Source of the DNA: Hemerocallis citrina
Lineage: Eukaryota; Streptophyta; Magnoliopsida; Asparagales; Asphodelaceae
Reading direction: 5' to 3'
Assembly (NCBI GenBank): GCA_017893485.1
Contig: CM030366.1
Span: 53,896,568-53,960,567, forward strand
DNA length: 64,000 nucleotides
In this document: piece by piece, positions 12,300-23,963 of the stretch
Numbering within the stretch: position 1 is the stretch's first letter
How the letters are laid out: every line of letters starts with the position of its first letter
Program-made: the position numbers and the translations under genes
The notes under the pieces: generated by a model
What the model saw: only the letters and a program-made list of their open reading frames with translations
What the model was told of the DNA's origin: nothing
Database searches by the model: none

Positions 12300-13135
12300 A
12301 GTTCATAGATTTAAGTGAACGGTCATTTTCTAATTAACAATTGATGTGTCTTAGTTTGGTAGCTATATATGAACAAGACCACCAATTTTAGTTATAAGAG
12401 CGCATATACAGGGACAGAGAAAGTTGAAAATAACTCTCATAGAAAACTTTTTTTTCATTAAAAAAAAGGCTCTCTTTTGTAATTAAAAATTAAGTTCCTT
12501 CACCCCCTCTCTCTCTCATATATGGGTAAAATCCGTGTCACTATATTTAGTACGAAGCTTAAAGTTCTTCAGAAGCAAAACAATAATTTCATAGTGACTA
12601 CAGGCCTAAAAAAAGAACATGGGCCGCACCCATGTGCATTAGTTCAACCACCATTGTGACTAAATTATAGCACAAGAAGAGGGAATTCCAGCTAATCAGA
12701 TTCTGTTAATCGAATTTCTTATCTTAAACATGAATATTAACTAATCATATCACATAACTATGGGAATCTGCAATTTAAACTTAAAAGATTCTCCTTTAAG
12801 TCTATCTTTTGTAACTAACTCCCAGCATATAAATAGTCTCTCCCTCAACCAGTAACAAGTAATTAATATTTTGTCACCAAAACTCTAGTTGTTTTTCCCG
12901 AGTTACCGACTTAAGCATCAGAGGGTCTTTCGTTGAGGCTAACCACGGTATTCAGACTTTGTGCAGGTTTGCCGACGTTCTTTCAGCCATCCAATCCAGA
13001 TCCAAGTGCTTCAGTGGTTCAGACTCAAATCAAGGAGACCTCAGCCATAATTCAAATATGATCGACAGTCCAAATTGTAATTTTCCTCCTAAAAAAGAAC
13101 TCATCATCTGATTGCTCCCACAAAAAGAAACACTA
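12300..13135 (+). mobile_element. Element A 5' LTR (left end approximate)
   Basis: TATAAATA at 12828-12835 is followed by a leader with GAGTTACCGACTTAAGCATC, typical of Tat LTRs. The right end is set by the following TTGGTGATGTCTATGGGAAA (13138 onward), a decayed form of the TTGGCGCCGTCTGTGGGAA priming region known from Tat elements. The left boundary cannot be placed. Confidence 0.5.
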
Positions 13136-13795
13136 AATTGGTGATGTCTATGGGAAACTACAGATCAACATCTATGATCAAATCTCACCGGCAAAATACC
13201 GCTTTCAGCCATAACCCCCAAAGGGAGGAAGGCGACAGCCACTAGCTGTTAAGCCAATACTCCTCTTCCTTTTCCTCTGGGGCAACCTCCAAGCCCATCA
13301 TCACAGGGCCCTCATCTGCCATCGTAGCCTCCCCTCAGCAAGGTTGCATTGACGGTCTCCCAACAACTTCTTTCTGAACCTCGCTCTGGGCCTCACTCTA
13401 TTGAGGACAGGGTCTTAGTCCGCATGGCTTCCCCCTCTTCAGTGCAACCTACGCAGTCTCTTCACAATATCATCAACTCCCGACAGTAAGGGATGGACCT
13501 CAGCCAATGCTTAAATAAAAAGCGTGCATGGGATAAAGTCCCCCGCTCATAGGACCAAGAGAGCAAGAAAAGCCCTTCTCCTCGACAACAGAAATCCCGT
13601 CGAATGCCCTCGCCAAGAGGACTAAAATGCTAGAGAAGCCCGATTCCAATCAGCCAATGAGCTCCCAGGAACAATATAGAAGAAGAGGTAACCATCACCT
13701 GGGCTGTGTTCTGTAACATCAAAGACCAAGTACTCAAAGCCCTCTAAAATGCCTCGAATAAGGACCATCAAATAAGCAATCACCATCCTACAGTT

Positions 13796-14990
13796 GTGCG
13801 ACAAGAAGAGTCTCGTGGGTCAACTCGATCTGAGGGACGAGAAAACCTAATCTTTCATCGCCTCCAGGAGATGGAGGATCACCTTGCTCAAATTGGTCAA
13901 GAGGAGGGTCGCCAAGGTAGAGGCTGCCGCCCCATCCGACCACCCATCTCCATATCAGTGATTGAAGCCCCCGTTTTGGAGAACTTCAAGCCGCCAACCT
14001 TCGAGTCTTACAACGGTGATTCTGACCCTGCAGATCACATCGAGAGTTTTAAAACTCTCATGATGATCCGCCGAGCCCCTGATGCGCTCCTCTGCAAAAT
14101 GTTCCCAACAACCCTGAAAGGATCAACACGGAAATGATACTCCCATCCATCTCTTTCCAAGGTCTATCTTATCCTTCAATCAACACGAAGAGATCTTTCT
14201 CACCCAATTTGTCAGCAGTCACAAGGCGGAGAAGAAGAGCACTTCCTTGATCGACTTGAAGCAAAGGGACGAGGAGCATCTCAAGGATTTTGTTCGATGC
14301 TTCACAGCCAAGTCTCGGTCCATCCCCTCCATTGACTCATTAGTAGCAGCTGCTACCTTCAGATAAAACGTCCGCCATATCGACCTCAAAGCATCCTTGG
14401 CCAAGAAGCCCTTACGAGAAATCTTCGAACTCCTACTAGGGAGTGGGAAGTACATCCAAGCTGAAGAAGCTCTTCATCCCCAGAGGCAAGGAGAACCTTC
14501 ACCCAGGACCAAACGAAAGAATACCAATGAAGAAGGGCCCGAGAAGTCCTAGAAGGATGAGTCTAGCCAGCATTGCCCTCCACTAATAGCTTGCTTCAAC
14601 AAGTTCACTCATCTCAATGCCAACATATCAACGGTCCTCATGAAAATGGGGGGATATGGGTTGCTCCATCCTCATCCTAGGATGAATAGGCCATACAAGA
14701 AAAGGGACAGGAACCTATGGTGTCGGTTTTATTGGGACCATGGCCACAATACCTATGATTACCGAGCCATCAAAGAGGAGATTGAAGCTTTTATCCAGTG
14801 AGGCTACCTCTCTAGTATATCCAGAATGATAAGGTCGAGCCTCCTCAGGTTCGAGGACCCCACAAGTGTGCATAGAAAGAACCCAATTCCACGACTCTAA
14901 GCACATGGTCATTTCCATTACATCCACGGAGGACCAATGGGTGAGGACTCTAACTCCTCCAAAAGCATTTGTCTAAAAAGTAACTTCCGT
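13796..14990 (+). pseudogene. Element A gag remnant
   Basis: The frame at 13796-14137 reads PTFESYNGDSDPADHIESFK and FPTTLKG, the capsid region of Tat gag, and is then broken by a stop near 14135. Further pieces follow in shifting frames, including a zinc-knuckle region around 14720-14790 (FYWDHGHNTYDY-like) in which expected cysteines are lost. It is homologous to the gag of element F near the right edge. No intact product is possible. Confidence 0.7.
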
Positions 14991-14999
14991 ACATAACAT

Positions 15000-16512
15000 C
15001 CCCCCCACCAAGAGCTTGGGGGTTCCCACGAACTTCTCGGACAAAGATCTGGAAGGAGTCCGAACACCCCACTGCAACCTATTAGTAATCAGTCTGTGTA
15101 TGAAAAACTACGAGGTGTGTCATATCATGGTGGACAATGGCAGCTCGGTGAACATCCTCTTTTTGGAAGCTTTTGAAGGCCTCAAGCTCACCACGGACCA
15201 TCTTAAACCCACTGGGTTCACCCTCCATTGGTTCTCCGGGGTCCCGGTCCAAATTAAAGGAATAGTCACCCTCGATGTGACTATAGGAAAGGCCTCAGCT
15301 CCCTGAACTGAAGCCATGGACTTCATGTTCATGGATGTGCAAGCTGCCTACAACACCATTCTTGGCTACCCTGACCTAGCGGCTCTTCACGTCGTAGCCT
15401 CAACCTTTCACATGAAGATGAAATTTCCCACATCAGCAGGAATTGAAGAAGTTAAGGGAAGATAAAAAGTAGCTCACGTATGTTACACAGCTACAATCGG
15501 GGGCTCAGTCTTCCCCTTGATGCCACAGAACTCCCTTACGAGAGGAGTCTTGACTCCGAGCATGTGGATGAACTAGAAGATATCACTTTCTCTAAAGAGG
15601 ATCATAACAAGTGTTTTCGAGTAAGTAAAGCTCTCTCCCACCGTGTCAAAGAACAACTTATCATTTGCATTAGGGAGGACCGAGACTTGTTTGCTTGGAC
15701 CACCGCTGACATGTCTGACATCTCAGAAGACTTGATCACGCACCACCTCAGTGTTAATCCGGATGTCAAGCCAAAAAAACCCTCGACAGGCAACAAGCGA
15801 TTAAGGAAGAGGTCGATAAACTCCTAGCTTCCTGCTTCATTCAAGAAGTTAGCTATCCAGAATGGCTAGCCAACATAGTCATGGTAAAGAAAGCAAATGG
15901 TAAGTGGAGGATTTGCATCGATTTCACCGACCTGAACAAAACATGGACGAATGACCCCTTCCCTCTCCCCAGCATTAATGCCTTGATCAATGCCACATTT
16001 GGGCATAAGCTCCACAGTTTCATAGATGCCTTCTCGGGATACAATCAGATCCAAATGTTCCCTCCCGACATCCTAAAGACTTCTGTCGCTATCGAGTCAT
16101 GCCCTTCGGGCTGAAGAATGCTGGGGCCACTTAACAGTGCCTGGTGAACAATGACTTTAAGGAACATATTGGTCGAAACATGGAGGGCTATGTAGACGCT
16201 ATGCATGTAAAGAGCCTCAAGAAGAATGACCATGTAACTGACCTCCAAGAAGCTTTCAATGTCCTCCAGAAGCACAATATGAGGTTGAACCCCTCGAAGT
16301 GCGTCTTCGGGGTCTCCTCAGACAAGTTCTTAGGATTCATGGTGAGCCAAAGAGGAATTTAAGACAACCTGGAGAAGATCTGGGCCATTCTCGACAAGTC
16401 TCCCCCATCCACTGTTAAAGAAGTTCAGAGACTTATAGGACACCTCGCCGCCAGTGGGTACTTTTTCTTCAAGTATGGGGAGAAGTGTCTCCCTTTCTTC
16501 AGAGCTCTCTGT
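15000..16512 (+). pseudogene. Element A protease and reverse transcriptase remnant
   Basis: The protease is recognisable by MVDNGSSVNILF at about 15126-15160, the Tat form of the D(T/N)G catalytic motif. The RT follows: a linker at 15480-15780, the fingers at 15881-15960 (WRICIDFTDLNK), and a palm stretch FIDAFSGYNQI near 16020. The catalytic YVDD motif reads YVDA at 16189-16200, so the second active-site aspartate is gone. Several stops and frame changes separate the blocks. Compared with element F the same segments align block by block. Confidence 0.75.
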
Positions 16513-17497
16513 GGATCAAAGGACTTTGAGTAGGGCAAGCAAAGGAAAGAAGTCTTTGAACAACTCAAAGTGTACCTCACCAATCCTCCACTCCTAAGAA
16601 AGCCTGAACTAGGAGAGGTCTTCTACCTCTATCTGACCACTTCAAATCAAACCCTCAGTGCCGTCTTGCTGAGAAAAGAAAACAGAGTTCAAAAGGTAGA
16701 TTTACTATGTGAGCAAAGTACTACATGGAGCCAAGCTTTGTTATCCTCAGATGGAAAATATGGCATATGCTCTGGTCATGGCTGTCTGCAAGCTTCACCC
16801 TTATTTCCAAGCACACTTCATCTTGGTCCTTACCTACCAACCTCTCAGGCAAGTACTTCACAAGCCAGAGAACCTTAGGTGATTAATCAAGTGGTCCATC
16901 AAGTTGAGCCAGCACGACATCAATTACCGGTCGAGGACGACTATCAAGGCCTAAGCCTTAGCCGAATCCATTGTTGGAGCACTATCCCTGATCCATCCAA
17001 AGAAGACGAGGACCCTCCAACCCGGAGCATTTATGATGATGGCTCATCTTGTATAGAAGAGAGATGAGTTGGTGTCATCTTTGTCAGCCCATATGAGTTC
17101 ATCCTCCAACACTCACTCCATCTCAATTTTCATACTTCCAACAACGAGGTAGACTATGAGGCGCTGAATATGCCGGCCTCCTCTTAGCTTAGAAGGTTGG
17201 GGCCCGTAAGATCAGGGTGTCCAGTGACTCTCAGCTGGTAGTGAATCAAATATAAGGAGACCATGAAGCGCAAGATGACCGCATGGTCAAGTACTTAGCT
17301 TGTGTGAAGAAACTCCTAACTACATTCCAAGAGGTAGAAGTCACTCACACTCCCACGAGGAAAATGGGCAAGCCGATGCCCTCTCTAAGTTAGCCTCCTC
17401 TTCATTCGAAGGACTCGACCACACTTTGCTCATTGAGGTCCTACTCAAGCCAAGCATCAAAGATGAAGCATTAAAGTTCATGTTCGTTACTCCTTAG
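16513..17497 (+). pseudogene. Element A RNase H and archaeal-type RNase H remnant
   Basis: The first RNase H region (16570-16870) retains LTTSNQTLSAVLLRKENR and is then frameshifted. The second domain starts near 17020 with IYDDGSSC and includes SDSQLVVNQI (about 17224-17255) and QADALSKLASSS (about 17371-17405). These correspond to the acidic residues of the Tat archaeal-type RNase H. Stops interrupt both domains. Confidence 0.7.
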
Positions 17498-18203
17498 ACA
17501 CATGGAGACAATTGGATGAAACCCTTGTTGGACTTTCTCGATAAGGGAATTCTCCCAACAGATCTCAAAGAAGCAAGAAAGATCTGGGTAAAAGCAGAAA
17601 GGTACACCCTCGCCGAATAAGTCTTGTACAAGCACTCATATACTCTCACAGATGGCAGACCTTACTTGCTATGCCTCTCCTCTAAGGATGCCAAGTATGC
17701 ACTCAATGAAGTACATGAAGGAATCAGTGGTAGTCACATGGGCGCGAGGTCCCCTGCACAGAAAATTCTTAATCATGTGTATTATTGGCCATCGTTCCTA
17801 GATGAAGCCCAAGAACATGTTCGCCGATACACCTCTTGCCAGAAGTTCTCCTCAATGAAGTGGATGCCCGAAGCTAACCTTAGCTCCATTTCAAGTCTGA
17901 TCCCCTTCACTATGTGGGGAATGGACTTACTTGAACAGTTTCCCCTATGACTGAATAGAGAAACTTCTTAGTAGTAGCTATTAGCTACTTCACAAAGTGG
18001 ATCAAAGCAGAACCACTCGCCTCCATCACCGAACACAAGATTCAGTAATTATTTTGGAAGAACATTGTTTGAAAGTTCATGACCCCCCAAATCCTCGTCA
18101 CCAATAACAGAACTCAATTCACTGCCAAGGGGTTCCAAAAGTTCTGCATTGATCTGAGGATCGAACAACGTTTCTCCTCCATCTCGCACCCTCAAACCAA
18201 TAG
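17498..18203 (+). pseudogene. Element A integrase remnant, truncated by element B
   Basis: The N-terminal zinc region (17700-17860) has HEGISGSHMG and RRYTSCQKFS, where the first Cys of the CxxC pair is Tyr. The core continues with PFTMWGMDLL (first Asp) and LVTNNRTQF, where the second catalytic Asp is changed (D to N). The frame stops dead at ISHPQTNS, where element B's LTR begins at 18204. The catalytic Glu region is beyond the insertion. Confidence 0.75.
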
Positions 18204-18569
18204 TGTAACAACTGTACAAATATTTTCTCTTATTTTTTTTTCCCACACATGCTTTACACATGCTTTACTTTTATGCACGTGCTAATTACGTTGTTTTTAT
18301 TAAAAATTGTTCACTAAAAATTTTTGTAAAAAAATATATTAAAATTAATGTTAAAGAATTTTAATATAATTATTTATTAATGAAGAGGGTTAAAATGAAA
18401 TAAAATAATGAAACAGGAGTAAATTGAAAATTTTGTAACACACATGCTTTGCACACAAAAGAGCAAGATAATGGGAGTGGCCGGCCAATTTGGTAGAAAG
18501 GGAGAGTGGGTGAGAGTGTGGGAGAGTGGAGAGCTATTTTAGGAAGTGGGGAGTTATTCATTTTTACCC

Positions 18570-18577
18570 TATAAATA
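18570..18577 (+). promoter_or_regulatory. TATA box of element B LTR
   Basis: TATAAATA lies in CCCTATAAATAGTTCACTC and is conserved at the same place in the 3' LTR copy (about 52198-52205). The sequence after it has a purine-rich AAAGAGAGAAAGAG leader. This is the likely start region of the element transcript. Confidence 0.65.
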
Positions 18578-19489
18578 GTTCACTCTTTTGTCATAAAGAA
18601 CACAAAAAAAATCAAAACAAAAAAAAGAGAGAAAGAGAGAAGGAGGACTTGCGGATTTTGATCAAAGAGAGCTTGTGGTTTTCTTTTGCTAGGAGGATTT
18701 TTCGGAGCATTTTACTAGGATCTACTAGCAGTTCTTTTGAGGTGGGTGCTTCTTTTGTTTTCAAATTACTTTGTAGAATTCATATTTAGGTGAATGTGTT
18801 TGAGATAACAATTGATAATGTGTATGTGTTCTTTAGTTTCTAAATCTTTTTATATGATGCATGTTAGATTATCATGTGTAATCTAGAGTTTTTAGTGGTG
18901 GATAAATTGAGAATTGATGCTTGTTAGATTAAGTAAACTAGATGAAATTACAATATATGAATTGATTGTCATGTTTTCAAATTGTCAATTTTTATTAGAA
19001 TATTTTAGTGATAATGTCATGAATATCGGTTCATGTTAAATTGTAGCATACCATGATAGAATCATATATGTAAACTTGTATATAGAATTGCTAAGTTGTG
19101 TATAGAATTCATGTGAAAATTTTGTGTAGATTATAAGTGGATGGTGGATGTGAGAATTTTCCAAAAATTCATAACAATTGCTAGAAATATTCATGCTATT
19201 TTTTTGTGAAGATACGATTTTTAGTAGCCAAATTGTTTAATAAGGCATATGAATATAAGAGTTCTCAAATTTCCCATTTAAATTGATTTGTGTATAACTT
19301 CATGCTTTAATATATTAAATCAGAGAAAAACCCATCTCTGAAAATTTAGAAGTATAATATATGAGTAATAACTGTGAGGGAAATGATAAAATTCAAAGAG
19401 TATAAATAAAGTAAAACGATATGGGAAACAGAGAGTTAGACTTAAAAGATTTTATAATCATATATAATCAGTAAGTGTGTTGGACTTAC

Positions 19490-19725
19490 TAGTTGGCGCG
19501 CTGTGTTTGGGTGCATTCTGGGTTGCTGCCTGGTCTCTGGTTCGGGTCCCTGTGCCTCCCTTTTTTTTGTTTTAGACATATCCAAACCGTGAGTCTTGAA
19601 TACATAAAGGTAACGCCCTAGAAGTCTTCACCAACGTGAGTTGGCTTGTTGGTTAGGGGGTTGCGGTTGGTTGTTGCTGGTCTTGGGTTCGATCCTGGCT
19701 GTACACAGTTTATTTCTATATTTTT
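19490..19725 (+). repeat. Two tRNA/SINE-like pol III promoter segments in the element B LTR
   Basis: Two related segments (about 19490-19570 and 19638-19730) each have an A-box-like start (GTTGGCGCGCTG; GTTGGCTTGTTGGTTAGGGG) and a B-box-like end (GGTTCGGGTCC; GGGTTCGATCC), then a T run. The second matches the B-box consensus GTTCRANNC exactly. They do not fold into a full tRNA and may be relics of a tRNA-derived SINE. Confidence 0.4.
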
Positions 19726-20579
19726 TTAAAGGGTTTTTCATATTTAAAAAATTGGAAAAAAGTGTAGAAATAATTTAAAATATTACTAGAACATTGCTAA
19801 TAATTCACCACCATTTTTAGATGTACTTTGGAGATTTAAAATGACCTTAGATAGTGTAATAAATGAATTTTAGTTTCGAGTTCAAATTCAAAAAGGGGAA
19901 TTATTCATGATTAAAAGGATTTAAAAATTGGGAGTAGAATACAAATTTAGAACTCATCTTTGTAAAATTACATGAATATTAATCTATCAAATTAAGTAAA
20001 AGGTTGGGATGTTTTGTAATAAAATAAAAGAATAATTACGAGATTGAAATACGGCTATTTAGTTTAATCCTAAGAACTTGGCAACATATTAAGAAATAGA
20101 TTTGAAAGTTTCAAAATGCATGTAAAGGTTTTATCAACTTAAAAGATATTGAATGTTGTTAAGGTGAAGAGTTTAGATTGTTGACTGAGTAATTGTCTAC
20201 AAGAATTTAATCAATCAAACTATTGTGAAATGTTGTTATAAGAAATGGTTATTTAGATGATAAACTTAAGGAAAATGGAATAAGAAGGAATGATGAATAA
20301 TGAATGAAATGCTTATGAATGAGGTTAGAGACAACCTTTGTGATCTCAGTTTGAGAGGTTGGAATCTGGAGGCTGAGCGAGACCTGTAGAAACCAGTAAG
20401 TTATGATAAATAGAATTTGAGAAGTAGCCAATGTGGGATAATATTTCTCCATGTGTTGATTTAAGTCCGGTAGGGTAAGCTAGCTTTAGGTTGTGATGGT
20501 TATAATTAAATCTAAGGACAGGCACTTGGGGGAGATGTGATGAAGTATGGGCAAACATGAGTATGAGGGACTCATATGA

Positions 20580-20925
20580 TTCGTGATGGGAGATTATCTC
20601 AAGAATTATCGGGGTATGGGGTATGATGTCCAAAATCGCTCGCGGTGTGGGCTTTATCTTCAAAATTATTGGGATCGAGGCGATGCTCATAGGATATTTG
20701 TGTGATGAGGTACCAAATGACTCGTGGTGTGGGTTTCGTCTCCAGAATTATCGAGATGTGAGGCGTGACGTCCGAAAATCACTCGCGGTGGGAGAACGAC
20801 TCTCAAGAATTATCGGGATCATGGCTCGCGGTGTGTGTTACATCTTTAAAATTATCGGGGTTACGACTCGTGATGGGAGTGCGATTCTAAAGAATTATCG
20901 GGGCGGTACTAGATACTCATAGGAT
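20580..20925 (+). repeat. Degenerate ~40-60-bp tandem repeat in the element B LTR
   Basis: About six units share CTCG(C/T)GGTG(T)GGG followed 20 bases later by (A)AATTATCGGG. The spacing varies from about 42 to 80 bases. The reading frame across it has no biological meaning. Confidence 0.6.
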
Positions 20926-21472
20926 ATTTAAATCTTACATTCATCACCGTAGTAGAATTTCATAACGAGGGATTGAACTCTATATTGAGGAGTATGTTAA
21001 GGGCTTGCCCTCGGACCTATGGAGTATGGGATGCATAGAATCCGAACAAGTATACATTAGTGTCATCGTAGTGTGAATATCTGTATTAGGCATTAGGTCA
21101 TATCATATACTGACATGTTTAGGATAGTCACTCTTTACACTTTGTTGTGCATTCAAGTTTGTGTTTGCTAAAGTTAAAGAAACACTGTATTATAATATTG
21201 CGTCAGTTATATGCAATTGACGTGCCCACAGTTTTCAAGTGCAGGACTTGGATTAACGAAAGACATAAAGATGAATTGATACTGATGATTATTTCTAGAT
21301 TAAAGTTATTGAATGTTAAACTTGTATATTTTATGTAAATTCTACTGTGTATTTGTAAACAAACAATGTATAATGAAAAGTTTTAAATTCCTTGCATTTT
21401 TGTACGAATTGAAGTAAAAGATCATGTATTTGCTACGAATTACCTGTGTCTAGAATTTAGGACGTTACAGAG

Positions 21473-21484
21473 TGGTATCAGAAC
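21473..21484 (+). other. Primer-binding site of element B
   Basis: TGGTATCAGAAC lies three bases after the LTR end. It matches the complement of the 3' end of plant initiator tRNA-Met (TGGTATCAGAGC, as used by elements D and E) except at one position. Confidence 0.8.
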
Positions 21485-21640
21485 CGAATTCAATGAGTAG
21501 TACAAAATTACATGGAAAACACATTTGGGTGGACATTAGAAGTGTGAGTTAAGTTTATAGAGATTTAAGTGTTATAGTGTTATCAACTTACATTTGCGTT
21601 GCTTTATACACAGATGTGTTCTCCTCCCTTTCGCTATAAG

Positions 21641-22122
21641 ATGGCCGATAACCAAAACCCGATAGACGAAGTAGAAGCGGAACTGTTCTTTGAGGACCCA
21701 GAAGAAGAAGAAGAAGTACTCGAAGAAGAAGGGACCCAGAAGAAGCAGAAGAGGAATTGCCTGAATCTCGAGAAATCACTCCACCTCCTCCTGAATCCCC
21801 AGATGAATCATTGGATGAAGAGCCAGTTCGGGACAAGAAGGACCATATCATCGCTTCCCTCCATAAGTAGCTGATTATCCACCAGTGAAGAGTAACCCAC
21901 ATGGAAGCACATCATGCGGAGGATAAGCAAAACATCGCCGCCCTGAGTCAGCGAGTATGGGAACTAGAGAAGTGTTGTCATAGGAATGCTTGGCATTTCA
22001 CCCAGCTGGACAACAAAACTCATTGGGGGAAGCAAGAATGCGTCAAAGATGTAAGAAGATGCAGAAGAAAATAAACGATCTACGGGGAGAGCTCAGAGAA
22101 GCCAAGAGGAACCATAGAGTTT
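21641..22122 (+). pseudogene. Acidic leader ORF upstream of element B gag
   Basis: An ATG at 21641 opens MADNQNPIDEVEAELFFEDP, followed by a run of glutamates. After about 100 codons the frame shifts, and a likely coiled-coil segment rich in Lys, Arg and Glu continues to about 22122. It lies between the PBS and gag. It is not a gag domain I recognise; it could be an extra small ORF or a decayed N-terminal extension of gag. No function can be assigned. Confidence 0.4.
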
Positions 22123-22309
22123 AGATTGCTTTGTGCTTGTTTAAAGTTCTGTAGGAAGATTTGGAGTTTTCTGGTGTTCTTTATGAATGGATGTATGAAC
22201 CAATTTTATTTCTGAATATAAGGTTTATTTTGGAAATGAATAATTTGTGTTGGAAGCAAGTCTATGTTATTGTTGCTTTTGATGATTGATGAAGTTTTAT
22301 GAACCAAAA

Positions 22310-23402
22310 ATGACAGGAAGGAGGACTAGAAATGGTGAAGGATCAAGTGGAGATGGCAACCAACTTGATTTGGAAACAGAGCTGGCCGGCATATACCAGA
22401 CACTTAACACTTTTGTCGCAGTAAGCGTGAACCGGAATACAAAGGCGGAACAAGCAGTGCAAGTCCCAGAGTCTATCAAGTTGGTGGAATCCTTCAAGAG
22501 GATGAAACCACTTTTCTTTGAGGGAAAGGCGGACCCAGATGCAGCTGATGATTGGATCCGGCAGATTGAAATGGTGTTTGAAGTGTTGGATACCCCGGAG
22601 GCCAGTAAGGTAAAGCTAGCAACTATCCAGTTGGAGAAGGACACCGGAGTCTGGTGGCAGTCCATGAAGCGGACCTTAGGCAGTGAGATGATTTCTTGGG
22701 AGGACTTCTTGGAGGAGTTCCGTAGCCTTTACTTTTCAATGGAAGTGCAAGAAAAGAAGGCAATGGAATTTCTGGCCTTGCAGCAGGGTAACATGACTGT
22801 CCGAGAGCATGAGACGAAGTTTACTTAACTATCCCGGTATGCGCCCGATTGGTGACTGATGAAGCCAAGAAGGCGAGGAAGTTCAAGCAGGGGCTGAGGT
22901 CTCGTATGATACCCCTTGGGATTCAAAAATTTGATAAGCTTGTTCGAAGGACTGCAGCAATAAAATCAGACATAAAACAATATCAGCTGGTGAAAGATCG
23001 GTACAGCAACTGGAACAGTGGTAAGAGGCCTGCGGCATCAAGAAACTTCAGGAAGCAGCCCCCAGCACAAAGGTTCAAGCTGACTAGGGCAAATGCCATT
23101 GATGTGACTGGGAAGCCAAGCAACAGAGGTACTAGGACCCCAGGAGTGACCTGTTACAATTGTGGAGAATTGGATCATTTCTGGACCGAATGTGCAAAGC
23201 CACGAAATCCCATAACTTGTTTCAACTGTGGGAAGGAAGGCCACGCCAAGCCCTATTGCCCACAGCTCCAGCAGGGAGGGCAGAGACAGAAGTAGGAAGA
23301 TCAGGGAAAGATAGCAACCGGCAGGGGCAAGTATTCGCTCTGACTGAGGAGGATGCTGAGGACACCGATAACGTCATTACCGGCGTGGGAGCATCCGAAT
23401 AA
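22310..23402 (+). pseudogene. Element B gag (capsid and two zinc knuckles), broken
   Basis: The capsid part (22310-22828) has the retrotransposon gag signature PLFFEGKADPDAADDWIRQI and DTGVWWQSMKRT. A TAA stop at 22826-22828 and a one-base frame change near 22850 break it. The frame resumes to 23295 and carries two CCHC zinc knuckles, CYNCGELDHFWTEC and CFNCGKEGHAKPYC, which would bind element RNA. A TAG follows at 23293-23295; the gag end (VFALTEEDAEDTDNVITGVG) continues in another frame to about 23402. Confidence 0.85.
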
Positions 23403-23474
23403 AATCTATGTTGTTATTTCAGAAATCTTGTAATAGAAGGTTGTTATGTACTAAATGAAATAATTCATTATGTA

Positions 23475-23963
23475 ACAGGAAAACTTCTAATAAATGGAAT
23501 ATATGCTATGATTTTATTCGATACTAGTTCAAGCATTCTTTTGTGTCCCCTAAATTTGCTCCGGAGCTGAGGGTAGAACCGAATTTTTTTCCCGGCAAGG
23601 TTTTGGCAGTAGCTACACTGTAAGGAGAAACACTAACTACTGATCGGTACTACATTGATTGTGAGATCGATATTGGAGGAAGAATTTTTGGGATCGATCT
23701 TATAGAACTGGAAGTGTTGGGAGTGGATGTCATCATTGGCATAGACTGGATGTCAATCTACAGTGCTAGCATCGAGTGCAAGAGCAAGGAAGTTATGGTG
23801 AAGGCACCAGGAGGACCAGTAGTAATATTTCAAGGGAAGAAGAAGTGCAAGGAATTGGTGGCAGCATTAACCAAGAAGAAATTCCCTGAGGAAGTCAAGA
23901 AGATTCCTGTAGTTTGGGACTTTCCAACAGTATTCTTGGAGGATCTACCTGGACTACCACCTC
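23475..23963 (+). pseudogene. Element B protease, C-terminal part continues after the insertion
   Basis: MILFDTSSS (about 23510-23540) is the aspartic protease active site, in which DTG(A/S) has become DTSS. The flap-side segment VDVIIGIDWMSIYSASIECK is intact. The reading frame enters the RT linker (VVWDFPTVFLEDLPGLPP) and is cut at 23963 by element C. The linker resumes at 48900 in frame. Confidence 0.85.

Larger units (their letters stand above)
12240..18203 (+). mobile_element. Element A: decayed Tat-clade Ty3/gypsy retrotransposon, 5' portion
   Basis: Order on the plus strand: LTR, PBS-like site, gag, protease, reverse transcriptase, RNase H, second (archaeal-type) RNase H, integrase. 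The second RNase H is the hallmark of the plant Tat lineage. Stops and frameshifts break every domain, so no protein can be made. The integrase is cut at 18203 by the LTR of element B; its C-terminus, 3' region and 3' LTR are not in the window. It is the outermost and most decayed layer of the nest. Confidence 0.8.
18204..21469 (+). mobile_element. Element B 5' LTR, 3.27 kb
   Basis: It starts TGTAACAACTGTAC and ends GGACGTTACA, directly before a tRNA-Met-type PBS. The first 450 bases match the partial 3' LTR at 51796-52308, including the GGGAGTGGCCGGCCAATTTGG block and the TATA region, with many mismatches and small indels. It contains a pair of pol III-like segments and a degenerate tandem repeat, listed separately. 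The remaining AT-rich sequence has no coding content. Confidence 0.88.
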
